A stretch of DNA of 64,000 nucleotides. Source: Adineta steineri. Taxonomy: Eukaryota > Rotifera > Eurotatoria > Adinetida > Adinetidae. Below are positions 47,593 through 60,200 of this stretch, one piece after another. Within the stretch, counting starts at the first letter, position 1; each line of letters starts with the position of its first letter. The stretch spans positions 522,571 to 586,570 of the forward strand of contig CAJNOI010000050.1 of NCBI GenBank assembly GCA_905250115.1. Reading direction: 5' to 3'. The position numbers were made by a program, and so were the translations under genes. The notes beneath the pieces are model-generated. The model ran no database searches and was not told the DNA's origin. It worked only from the letters and a program-made list of their open reading frames with translations.

Positions 47593-48133
47593 TTCGGAAC
47601 CTTTGTAGAGCTATAGATTAAACAGTCTTTATCATGCACTCAAAAATTAGGGTTAAAAAACAAGTTTTTATGATAGACAGTGCTCGTCAATAGAGTAATT
47701 GAATATGATGGTTTTAATTTTATTTTGTAGAGAATAAGTGGTTGTATATGCAGTAAAAATTTGGTACTTATTCATGCAACTATAGCTGAGATATAGAGTA
47801 TGGTATAATAAAATAGTCAAGATTTTATCGAGCATGACCTAATCCTTAAACCATTGATTTTTTTCTCTAAGACCGAAAAACTCCACGTTCTGGTATGATG
47901 ATCATGTATCCTCACATGAGTCTCTACCAAAAAATAATTGGAAGAAAAAAAATCTCGCGGGAGGGAGGGTGTAGCCCATGGAAAAAGCGCCACTTCCTTT
48001 ATGTTCATTTTTATTTAATTTAAATATGCTTGAAATTCATAATGATACAACAGATTTAATCAAATTACTTCTTTCGTAGATTTTATATTTTTATCTGATT
48101 AAAAGAATTGAAAAATCATTTTGTTTTATTTAG

Positions 48134-50251
48134 TTTTTTGATGTTCGTCCATTAAAATCTAAAATGAATACGAATGTAACACCACAAGAATATCGCTTAT
48201 TTCTTGATAATATGTTTTATATTTATACAAAAATTGCTCAATATTTACGACTTATATTTGAATCAAATACAGATATTATCACTGAAATATTTAATAATGA
48301 AAATTTGATTCAATTAATTTCTTTACTTGCTTATTTTCCAGAAAATAAATCGAATCAATCGGAAAATTTCTGGCAAGTCAAAATTAATCTTACTCATTTA
48401 ATTATTCATATTTTTCTTCAACAATGCTCATCATTACATCAATTAATAAATAATACTATTGTTCAACATGCTTCAGCACTTTTTAGTAAACTTCTATTTT
48501 TTTTTTGAAATCTAAATATTATTTTTCTTTTCTAAAGATATACTTACTTTACCATTGCATACAATGATTAATGGTTCGATTAGTGTTGCTATTTCTATAA
48601 TACTTCAATTATTATCACTTTCAATTGCACAATGTACATTAGATCAAGAAAAAAATATGTGGAAAGATTTTTTTGATCAATCATCGGATAAAAATGGAAT
48701 AAAAATATTTGATCAATTGTTAATATTATATGAAAATCGACTGAATACAGAATCGAATGATACATTAAAATTAACTGTATCAAATATGATTAAATCATTA
48801 TTAAATATAAGTATAACAGCTAAACAAGAAGCTATTGAAAGTAAGAAAACATAATTTTATAATCAATGATAATTTCTCTTTTTTTAATTTTTCTAGAAGG
48901 TTTTATTGAATCTCAAATTGATCATCTTAAACGTATTCAAACAAAATTAACTCTCTTCTCACTTCAATCAGATAAATGTGTTAGCAAGGTAAATCATTTA
49001 TTAATGCTAATTATTTTTGAATTATTGATTTAGGATGATACACTAATTGATGAATGTGTTCAAGTATCGTCAATTCTTAACAATCTTGCATATGATTGTT
49101 CTTCTGCTAAAGTAAGTTTTTTAATTGAAATCTATACGTACGATATAAAGATAACACGTGTTTTTTTACTCAGGATATTCTTGCTGCAAATGGTTTAGTT
49201 CCATTTCTTCATCAACTTTGGTGTTGGGCTATCGTAGATGTTCAATTATTAAATGTTATTCTTCTTCTTTTAACAACACTGACTGCTAAACATCGCAAAG
49301 ATTCATTCTTTATTTTTCATATTAAGAATTTTCATGCTTTCTATATATATTTCAATAGGTTGTGTTAGTGTATGTAGTACAGTTCTTCCATCGGCAAATT
49401 CATTTGTTGTTCAAACACCTGATCAACAACGTCCATTATCAAATCTATTGTCTTATGTTCTTCGACTTATAACAAAAGCTGCGTTATCATCTGTAGTTAA
49501 TAATAGTACATCAAGTAAAAATCAAACAATTGAAATAGCATTTGATATCATACAAAATTGTTCAACTGAAATTGAAGGAAGAAGTATTGTTTATAAATCA
49601 AATTTTTATCAAATATTTATTGATCATTTTGAACGTGTATCACGTGATATAAATCGATATGATCGACGTTTTCTTGATGTGATTATAAATATAACATTTT
49701 TTAATGATGGACAAACTAGTATACTTAAAAATGCTGGTAAAAACAAAATAAATCTATAATGATTTTGTTTCATTGAATATATTTAGAAATGTTTGCTATT
49801 CTTATACGTATTGCTCATTCATCATCATCGTCTGTTTTACAACGTCAAGCACTTTTGATTCTTCGAAATTTAGCTTTTTCATCTACACATAAAGCAGGAA
49901 TTGTATCTGAATGTAAGTGTTTATATTTTCAGTTTGAAAATGTTGAGACTTTACTTAATTTCAGCTAAATATGTTCCAACAATAATGTCACATGTTGTTT
50001 CAAAGACATCAGATACAGCTTATATTGGATTAACAGCTTTGTGGGCACTAATTGTTGATGCTCAAAAGGTACAAATTTAGATGCAAATGATTTATTTTAA
50101 TTTTACGTTAAATTTCTAGGGCAAAGTAGCTGTTCGTAGTAGTAATGTATTACCTGCTCTATTTGATGTTAAAACTCAACAACGAAACAAAGAAAATCTT
50201 TTATGTTATCATGCTATTTCAAATGTTATTCAATTATTAACAGAAGATTAG
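48134..50251 (+). pseudogene. RTTN (fragment): Rotatin, 3' part only (about 560 residues)
   Basis: Nine exons: 48134-48485, 48538-48840, 48897-48988, 49034-49111, 49174-49289, 49360-49736, 49787-49912, 49965-50068 and 50120-50251. All are open and join in phase if the fifth intron uses a GC donor (CATC|GCAAAG). The product is all-helical ARM/HEAT-type. LRNLAFSSTHKAGIVSE and TALWALIVDAQKGKVAVRSS match the C-terminus of rotatin, the centriole and basal-body protein of over 2,000 residues. No in-frame exon joins upstream of 48134, where repeat-bearing DNA begins. No stop was found, so it could still be expressed as a short protein. I call it a fragment because three quarters of the family length is missing. 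Confidence 0.68.
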
Positions 50252-50587
50252 ATTATTCTGTGTTTATACATTTAATATTTCGTAGTTTGCTAATAAATGT
50301 GTTATTTCTACATGTAGAAGTAGAAAAAAAAACTTTTATGAGATTCTTTGATGAATTGATATGACTAAATTGAAAGTAAGAATAGTGTTACATGATAGAG
50401 TTGAATATATGTTTACTAGTCGTTTTCTTTCATCGGAATGATTTATTGGAGATATATTATGTATAGACAAGTAGCACTTAAATTAGGACATGTTCATATT
50501 TATGGATACATATTTTCGAAGAATTACATAATTCTTAGAAAAAAGAAATATTAGTTATGGAGAAGAAATACGAAGTGGCTGTCACAA

Positions 50588-50747
50588 AGGGTGTGTGTGG
50601 GGTGGGTGTGAGTCGGTGAGTGTGGGTGTGGGCGTGGGTGGGTGGGTTTGACTGTCAGCTAAATAGCCAAACCCACACCCATTCCACCCACACTCACACC
50701 CACCCACACCCACTCTCACTACCCCACACCCACAACCACCCTCAAGA
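50588..50747. repeat. Telomere-like hairpin patch 7 (longest)
   Basis: The G-rich arm at 50588-50648 (GGGTGTGTGTGGGGTGGGTG, GTGGGTGTGGGCGTGGGTGG) is followed by a 22-base spacer and a C-rich arm at 50671-50746 built from CACACCCAC units. It ends ACCCTCAAGATA. A strand of this sequence would fold on itself almost completely. Confidence 0.75.
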
Positions 50748-51558
50748 TATAAGATACTATTCAAATTGGCCTCAACCTCAAAACTGTCGCTGAACAACTA
50801 GAAATGTGTAATAAAGCAACATATTATATGATTACTTTCGTTTTTCTTTTCAAAACCATCTTTTGTAGTTCTTCGATGAAAGTTTTTGATAGGACATGCC
50901 AAATCTCAAACTGATATCACTATTGATTTGACTTCTAACGTGTGTTTTCTACTTTTTTTTGACGAAAACAAACACTGGAGTTATGAGAAACTAGGAACCA
51001 AAGCTCTTTCTATACTAATCACAATCAATTCAATATTCCTTTCGCCACAGAAAACTAAATAATCACTTTTTACATATTCGTCAAGAAAATACCACCAAAG
51101 TTAGATTCTATCAAACAATTCCTAAATGAGAATCGGTTACTTTTAATGTTGTCGAAGAAATAGAATCGTAACTTTTAATTTTTACTCGTTTTTATAGCCA
51201 TCTTATGCTTCAATGCTACTGGACTATGATGAGAAAATACTAAATAAACTTTCTCTCTGAATATACTAGACAACCTTTTCCTGCGAAAAAACTAAAGTGG
51301 TTAATGGAATATCTAGCGTCTTTCATATAGGAAATGAAAACTAAAAAGTAATTTATTTTTCTTCTTTGTTATATTTAACTAATTGTGTACTAATTACTAT
51401 TGTTCAAGTTTCTTGTGTAAAATTTAAAAACAAAAAAATCTATTACTCAACGTTACTACAAAATTGAATGTTTTTACACTAAACAGATGTATTCTTGCAG
51501 TTTTAAAAATCAACAGTCGAACAGAAATACACCGAAAGTTATGTTTCACTATTTCCCA

Positions 51559-51894
51559 TCATCGCTTTGTTTTCCCAGTTCTTATATTAATCTCATCATA
51601 GAAATTAACTGCCTTGGTCATGTAATGGAGTGAAAATTCTTTGTATAAATTCTCCTCACTCTTTTCATCATCAGTCCAATCAGGACCGTACGTAACTTCG
51701 TCTTCATCATCGCACTCCACATCACTGATCAATTCATTGTCAGTCAACTCATAATCGAGGGTTGTCTCTGTTTCGACGAAGTGTGAATGACTATTGGTAA
51801 CTGATTTAAGTATAGCACACAGCAGCTTGCCTGTTTCACATTCAGGATTCGTGATAGTATTGGTGGCGACAGAAGTGTGCGAATCATCAGACAA
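51559..51894 (-). CDS. Acidic hypothetical protein, possibly transposon-derived (111 residues)
   Basis: The frame starts MSDDSHTSVATN and is rich in Asp, Glu and Thr (DVECDDEDEVTYGPDWTDDE). It ends with SLHYMTKAVNFYDEINIRTG then KTKR and a stop. The base composition is more balanced than its surroundings. The C-terminal motif resembles the N-terminal helix-turn-helix entry of rotifer transposase-type proteins, but this is a weak impression. No transposase catalytic domain follows, so if real it is a remnant. Confidence 0.35.
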   Translation of the reverse strand: MSDDSHTSVATNTITNPECETGKLLCAILKSVTNSHSHFVETETTLDYELTDNELISDVECDDEDEVTYGPDWTDDEKSEENLYKEFSLHYMTKAVNFYDEINIRTGKTKR

Positions 51895-53008
51895 AAATAA
51901 GTTGGATGCTTTGATTTGTGAAAAATTTTATGGCATTTGCTCGACTAATCATTTTGAAGTAGTTACCAGAAAATCTGATATAAACTGCTTGTTCGTATCT
52001 CACTTGTATATTGTATACAAGATGGAATGAAGAGAAAAACGACTAGATAGCATAAGTTACCCACAAAAGAGAAAAGAAAGAGAATGAAATTAATTGAACG
52101 TGGAAGAAAGAATGTGATATAACGTTCATCACCAAATCATAATGATATGTCAGCGAAGAAAATGCAGAGTGAGATAATCAGTAATGTATCACTAACATTT
52201 TTTCATCATGCATTATTTTATGGTTTATTGTGATAAAAGCGATAAAATGAAGAATTTTCAGTGCTCTATAGGTTAATAAACAATGAGTGGAGATACTAAT
52301 GATGAGGTTCGATGTAACTCTCAATTCAAAACAGGTTTCACGAGAAGAATACGAAATTAAAAGACTTCTTTCATCCTAATACTCTATTTTTCTTTAAAAA
52401 CAGTAATTTTTCATTTTATTCGCTTATTTCTTATGTATCTTAAAAATTGGATTTCTCGGGAGTAAAGGCATGAGAGCATGAATCCTTCTGAGGCTTTTCA
52501 TAGCTAATCGAAGTCTATCCATGGCCAAAAGATGAGGTCTAAAACGTTTAATCATCTGGGTATGTTCCGTCATAATTTATTTGATTAAATAGATCTCAGA
52601 TTCGAGTTCTCCGTATCGAAAAAAAACTCTTTGGTTATGTTTTATGCCGTACTATGTATTTTTTTACATTATATACTTTTATGGCTCTGACACACACACA
52701 TCCAGCCATTAATTTCTGTTAAAATCTGATAATATCAAAAAAAAATTCGTCAACATTCTAATCACGCTAATAACTATCAGAGTGCATAAATTATTCATGT
52801 CAATCGTTCTAACTTGTTCAATGCTGTTTTGTGTATTCTTCGTCGATTTTAAATAGATAAATATTATATTCATCAGATTGAAGTATTTGAAATTAATTAA
52901 CTTTATATAAATAATATTTCTTTATTACAAGAAGAACTCATTCGTTTCTTATTTATATAGAAATAGAATAAAAATATAGCAAAATGTAGGGTGGAAGCTT
53001 TCTTAATC

Positions 53009-53064
53009 TTGAGGGTGTGTGTGGGTGAGAATGTGTTTTTTTTTACACTCACACCCGCAAGACG
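53009..53064. repeat. Telomere-like hairpin patch 8
   Basis: CTTGAGGGTGTGTGTGGGTG and TACACTCACACCCGCAAG lie around a T-rich loop. Both ends are complementary, down to CTTG and CAAG. This is the clearest small example of the family. Confidence 0.7.
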
Positions 53065-53680
53065 TAAAGGAGGACTAAAGATATCTTTATCCACGTACTG
53101 TTTAAACTGTAATGCACTTATTATTATTATTCTTTTTCCTTGAAATAATATAAACATCTTCAATTTTCCATTATAATTCTCATTTCCTTTGAACAAAATG
53201 AGTTTTTCTATCATTAAATATTGAAATATTCAACAACACTCCAAATGATATTATAATAGAGAATAAGTCAGGATTTTCTGTTAGAATCATGTTTTTACTC
53301 TACTAGATATTATATATATTACCTTTTATATTTCTACCTAACGACACTTGCATATAACATAAAAAGAAACAGTCTTGCTTCTTTCTCCTATATCTACGTC
53401 AGTTTATCTTTGCCTAGTCTATTCAGAATATTTGAAATTACTTTTTATTTCAAAGCATATGCCTATCTACGTAAGTTAATTGTTACTGACGATTCTTTCA
53501 CTGAATACTTTCTCACATCAATTCTTTATGTTTTCTTTTACCAATTAATAAGTAATTTCAAAAAGGGGATAGCAGTTTTAATGTTTATATTCTACTACTA
53601 ACGATAAAATGAAACCTACACTTGATTTTTTATCTAAACTGTAGAATTTATAGTTAGAAGAAATTTTCTTAGACGGCGTC

Positions 53681-54062
53681 ATTGATTATTATCATCACCA
53701 TAATGATGTAAATTCTACAGATAGATATAATACTAATCGAACTTTACAACAAAACAGATCAATTACTGTCGCTGAATTATTATCACTCAAACACTTCAAC
53801 ACTACCGAACGCATGAGACAATGTTATCGGCCTCGTAAATCTCTTGTTAAAGCTTTAAACGGCTTATCATTAAATGTTATTCAAGTATGTATTAGAAAAA
53901 ACTCATAAAATAGATCAACAAGTTGTATCTTTGTATATACTCAAGAAGATTACTTCTAGCTTTAAATTCTATACTGTAGAGAGAAAACCAAGTGTAGGAT
54001 TAATTTTATCATTAATAGATTTTGCATCCTCTCATAAAAACTCTTCTGACGATAGGATGTGA
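53681..54062 (+). pseudogene. Coding-like fragment with frame change, unknown
   Basis: The first frame gives RSITVAELLSLKHFNTTERM and RPRKSLVKALNGLSLNVIQ (to about 53883). Another frame then gives KYVLEKTHKIDQQVVSLYIL and KPSVGLILSLIDFASSHKN, up to a stop at 54062. The residue choice looks like real protein in both, but the join needs a frameshift. No family is recognised. It lies just upstream of the multi-module gene and may be a decayed neighbour. Confidence 0.3.
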
Positions 54063-54200
54063 GTGTCAGTTGAGAATGAATTCTTCACTCTTATCCACCC
54101 ATATTCTTTTAAATCATATAATTGTTATATAAATATTATAGATATTTATTGTAAGGTAGACAAATATTAGTGAATTTATTTATATGATTTGATCGTCACA

Positions 54201-57200
54201 ATGAAAATCAAAGATATTTTCGAATGGTTTTATACAAAAATAAGTCATTACAATCTTTTTATGCCCGATGAAGAAGAATATCATGAAGACAATGATGAAC
54301 CAACAGATCCAACAATAGTTATCAAACATCAGCGATATGCTACGCGGTTATATGTTCTTCTTCTTATTAGTAAGTTGATTAACTCTATTTATGACAACAT
54401 ATAAAAAGTTATTGAAAATCTAATAATTTAAAATCATCAACAAGAATAATCTTCGTTTCTGATCTATTCTTTCTTTTTTAATCTTTAGTAACTATTTACA
54501 TTGTCTTCATCCTTAACTTGATGAATCCACAAACTCGAGCAATTACTCTCTCAAATATTACTCCATCTTTATATAATCAACTTCGTCTTGAACATCCCGA
54601 AACTCTATCATGTCCATGTACATCCACCAGTATTTCATATAAAACCTTTGTTTCTAATACAATCGTATACCATCCAATATGTACAAGCGTTTTTGTTAGT
54701 GAAGAATGGATCAAAGCACTTTATGATCCATATGCAAGTTCATATTTAGTGATGGACTTTCGAACAACTGCAAGTTCTCAAGTAAGTTAATTGTTATTAA
54801 AATACACTTTTATCTGTCTTTTCATTTAGTTTAAGTTTCTTGCTGCTTTTTGCTCGTTGTCGAAAACTCTTATTTCTCAAGCTCTAACTGATATTGATAA
54901 TAGTCAACTTATAACCATCCAACTTCTTTCGGAAAATGAAATTCAATCTGAAATATCTGGAAATATCGAAATTATTCAGAGTAGTACACCGTCTCAGTTG
55001 ATCAGACCATTAGACTTTCTTCATGTAACAACTCAATCGATTTTTTTTATTTCTGCTCTTAAAACAAATTTTGCGGTTTATATCCGTTTAACAGCACTTT
55101 TTGCCTCCACTGGCGAATTTTATGTTACACCTACATATTATTCGCCAGACCCTAATGATTTTAATATATCAGCTGTTCAGTCTTCGTCTTGTGAACTAAC
55201 TAGTTCTGTTACACCGGCTGGTTTCTTTTCTTTAACACTCACTGACAATACTTTCCCGAACGCTTTCATTTATGAAATTTGGCCTTATTTTTCTCCTGCT
55301 CATAAAAATATTACTATTTCTTCAATGATTGATGGTTTTTTTGGTGGTTGCACACCCCTTGATGCTGTTCTTGCAAGTACATTTGATTGTCTTTATAACC
55401 AAAGCTGTCTTGAAATGCTTGTCGATTATTTTCCACAACTCAGTTCAGTATGTATTTGAATAATCATTTTTTATTTATCTTATAAAATCTTTTTTTTGTT
55501 ATTCAGACGGATCTTGCTTGGACTAATTCACTTTCAGTCTCAAGTCTAAAAAATCAATCTTTAAAAAATATTTTACCAAAATTATTTGTTGAAGAATGGT
55601 CAACTAATATTAGTTATTCGAAATATTTTATTCAATGTGCTCCTGTATCTTGTACATATACAGAAACAGATCAAATAAGTTTATTTTATACGATTAGTCT
55701 CTTCTTGAGTATCTATGGTGGTCTCTGTATTATTCTTCGTTCGACTGCATTATTCTTAATCTATGTTTGGATGAAATTGAAACGTTATTCAATAAATAAT
55801 AATAATAATATTAATATTGGTATTTATTTTGAATATAATAAAAAACGTTAACTTTTATAATAGACTTTGTCTTTTTATTTGTAGGATATTATAGAACAGT
55901 TCATCAGCATTTCGTTCAATGGATAAAGCAATTGAATCTGTTCAAATCATCCAAAAACAGAACAGTCAATGATATCAAACAACAACGTATTATCACGCGT
56001 GTTTATTTGATTTTACTTGGAGGTATAATTTTTGTAGAATAAAATGGAAGATTAGATTTTCATTCTATTGTTCAATTAATGACTATTGATTGAATTTCTA
56101 TCGATTGTTTGAAAATGTTTGGATTAACATTGTAAATCACACTGAATATCGTTATAATTTTCTTTTCTGTTCATTCTCAAGTTTACATATACTAACATAA
56201 CTATTACTTTATTTTCTCTTTTATGTCATTTTTTAGGTTCAATTTCTATTCTTATTTTATTTACTTCACTCAGTGTTCAAATGACAATAATTACTCAATC
56301 AAATCCTTCATTAGTTACATATAGACTTCTTCATCAATTGTATTCAGATTCACTTAAATGTCCTTGTAAGAAGATATCAATATCTTATGATATATTTATT
56401 ACATTATCTCTAACTTTACATCAAATATGTTCAAGTGGTTTTATCAGCGAATCTTGGATTTCAACGATGACTTTATTAAATGATCAACCTGTCTACAATA
56501 CGAAACTTGATGCTGGTTTGGATGGTTTTGGTAGTCGATATTTTAAATTATTGTCTAGTATTTGTCAATTGGCTAATAGAACAATTGATGATGCCGTTCG
56601 ACAGTTTCTAACAAAATCATTTGTTACTCAGTATGTTATCAGTGAATCAGAATTTAATGCTAAGTTCAATACAACTTTTAAACAATTTAAACAATCATTA
56701 ATTACTGAATTTAATCTTCTTACTGATATGGTACATCTTTTTACAAGAGTAGATCAACCTTATACAAATTCGAAAAATGCAGAACTTCTTCCTATAACAC
56801 CGTCAGATGAAACAAGTAATCAATCTCCACCAGAGGTATTCTTCTTTTATTAATCCTAGTAGTACCAAGCTCTGTTTTTCGTTCCACATGACTCTCAATG
56901 ACCTCCACAAACACGTGTCTACATCAGCATAAGTCCTATCTCAAAACTGTTCCTCTAATCTTAAAATAGCTCTTTATTTTTTCCAAAGCCTGAACTAGCC
57001 ATTACCGCTTCGTGTCAATAGATCTTCTTCACCCACATACACCTCACACTCACCCATACCCTAACCCACGTCTCGATCCTCACTGAACGCCCTGTTTATA
57101 AAAAATAGAAGGCAAGAAAAATTTCATTGTATGATTTAATTGATTATCAACGGGTCAAAAATGACTCACTTGGTACTACTATAGCTAATCATTATTTTTA

Positions 57201-60200
57201 AAAAATAGAAAATAATTTACATCTACAAATTGTCGTGCATAAATTTTTATTATTTGAAACAGAAATAAATATTTTTTTTGTTTCTTTAGCTAAAGTTTAG
57301 TTTCACTGGTCCGATAGATATAAACTCTACATCCATCGATTGTATTTGTGCTACTAATCCTCGTTGTCAAAGTTCAGTTGTTTTATATAAGTGGGCCTTA
57401 CTACCGAACGGTGATCAAGATTTAACTACACCTTATTTAGTGCCAGGTTATATTGCAGGATGTTTTATGCTGGATTCTCTTCAACTCTCAACTCTAGAAT
57501 GCTTTTATGACGAAACGTGTTTATTAATCTATTATTATTATATCATTTGGACACGCTTATTATATAATATATATGATTGGTCTGCGGTTCATCCTTTAGT
57601 TTATGACAATACATCAAGTCGTTTTCCACCTGAAACATCTCTTTCAGTGATAGTTAGAGAAATGATGGTTGAACAGTGGAATTTTTCATGTTCATTCGAA
57701 CAACATTATGAAGCTTGTTCACCAAATTATTGTACTTATAGTTATACAACACATACTTATGATCTTCTAGGAATAATAATACAAATGATATCTATGTTAG
57801 GTGGTCTTACTGTTGCTTTGCGTCTGATAACACCTCAAATTGTGAGAATTATATTGCGATTGATATCACCACAGGTTAATACAGAACCAGAAGGTAATTA
57901 CTTATCAGCTATTATAAATTATTGATAAAAGTTATACAAAGTTTTTTATACTAAATATTTAAAAAAAACATAGCTTAAATCTTTTCCTTTTAGTTCCTAT
58001 GAAGATCTACGATCGGATCAAAATATTAATACGAAAAGTGGCCATACTTATGTATACAACTCTTGTTAATTTGAATACTTTTCCTATAAGAGTTTTTGGA
58101 AGTAATACGCACCGCGCAATATCAGTGAAACTTGGTAAAATAACTACTCGTTTCTATATAATACTTTTAATTATTGGTTTGAACATTTTCATTCTCTACA
58201 ATATTGTCAATCCTCAAACTCTAACCAAAACATTTATGAAACCATCTCTCACTACTTACAAAAGTCTCGTGATTAAACATGGAAATACACTTCAATGTCC
58301 TTGTTCATCGATTACTTCAGTTTACGATGCTTTTATCAACATTGAGCCAATATTTCATCCGGTAAGTTAGAAAAAATAATCAAATAGTATTTAAAAAAAT
58401 TCAGATTTCTTTTAAAAAAATAGATTTGTTTGAGTCCATTTGCATCGGATGAATGGCGAATAAATGTGACAAAAGATCTTGTTCCTGATTTATCTATCTA
58501 TACTACTGGAGATTATCGTCGTTTTCTATCATCACATTTACAATTTCTCACTGGATTATGTCAACTTTCTATTCAATCAGTAAATAGTTCTATTAATCAG
58601 CTTCTGTCTTCATTTTTTGTCACTGTTCAACTTGTTCCACCAATAACTTTTGATCAAATGATTTATTCACTTATTAATCAAAGTAAAATGAATGCTCCTT
58701 TAATGTTCTCTCGTTTTCTTTTCTTGCTTCGAACGACAAACCATGGTAATGCGATTGTTTCAGCTTATGAAACAAATTTTAAATACGTTGCTGCTCCTTG
58801 GTATGATTCATATAGTGATCAACTAGCAATCACTCAAGCAATAACTTACGACGATGGATGTTCATGTGCACTGTATTCAAATTGTACCACTCAAGCTGGT
58901 TTTGTTCAAAGAAATTCATCTGAAATATTTCAAATCACAGGTTTGAAAATGGGATGTACATCAAGTGAATCATTTTTATCTTCGACTCTGGAATGTTTCT
59001 ATGATTTATCGTGTATTAATCTAATTCAATATCATACGTCCATTTTCGATGAACATGATATCGTAAATGCTTCTGAACCACTTTCTATTGCTGATAGTCG
59101 ATTTTTAATGAATACAACTATGATGGATTTAATCAATGATTTATTCGTCGAACGGTGGGCAACAACAATCAATTATTCAGCCTACTTTGATCAATGTTTA
59201 CCAACATTTTGCTCCTATACTTATGTTCAACAGTTTAATTCACTTTACACAGTCACTGTTTCACTTGGATTTTCTGGTGGCTTGTCATTCATCTTGAAAT
59301 GGATCTGTCCAAAAATAATTTATTACTTATTCAAACTAAATCAATTTCGTAAAAAGAGAACAAATACTATCCAATCTACAAACGTTCTAGAAATGAATAC
59401 TACTGAAAATGTTAATATAACAGTAATGTCTACAGATGCTCAAGTTGCTGATGTTAATTCAAAAACAATGATTACAATATCATCACCTTCGTATACTTTC
59501 TTTCTTTTATGTCCTATTAAAATCTCTTATGATCTTTTTTAGGATATTTTCATTCTCAAAATTATTGTGTATTATCATAATAAAAATTCTAATCATGATA
59601 CTGATTGTCATGATCATCATCCCATTTGTTTATCTTAAACAACACAAGAAAAATGAAGCAATACAGACAAGTATGATCTTCTATTACCTGATTATTTTTA
59701 TTACAATTCAGATATTTATATTAAAAATTCTGACTAAGAATTAAATTTTATTTCTTTTAGTTTTATCAACAACTTTGAAAAATACAACAATCAATACTGA
59801 TGTTTCTATAACATCAGTTTCTACTTCAACAAGTTTGTATAATTTCATGAAATATTGAAAAGATTTTAATTTTAATTTTATTTAGTATCAACTTCACAAT
59901 TAATGTTTGAAATGATAAAAATCAATGCATTCGAAATTTGTTATTCTTACTCACGTTCTAGTTTCATTGCTGTCGGTGATTTTAATAGTGATAATTGTGC
60001 AGATATCGTGCATTATACATGTGATCGTGAGAATATAAATGTTGTGCTAAACTATAATGATGGATCTTTTCAAGTATCATATATATTTTCATTTGACGAT
60101 GGAAATCATCCATATATGATTATTGTTGACGATTTTGATGGTGATGGTCGTTTAGATTTCGCCTTCACCAATAATGGATTATACAAAATAGGTATTCTAC

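Larger units (their letters stand above)
50252..53680. other. 3.4-kb gene-poor stretch
   Basis: It contains telomere-like patches at 50588-50747 and 53009-53064 and a possible transposon-derived frame at 51894-51559. The rest is AT-rich DNA with no convincing exon. Confidence 0.45.

Noticed and set aside
54201-59542. Calling the two-helix modules DEG/ENaC or P2X channels
   Set aside because: The two-helix plan and the GG in the second helix are suggestive, but the Cys pattern and signature motifs of those families are absent. Left unnamed.
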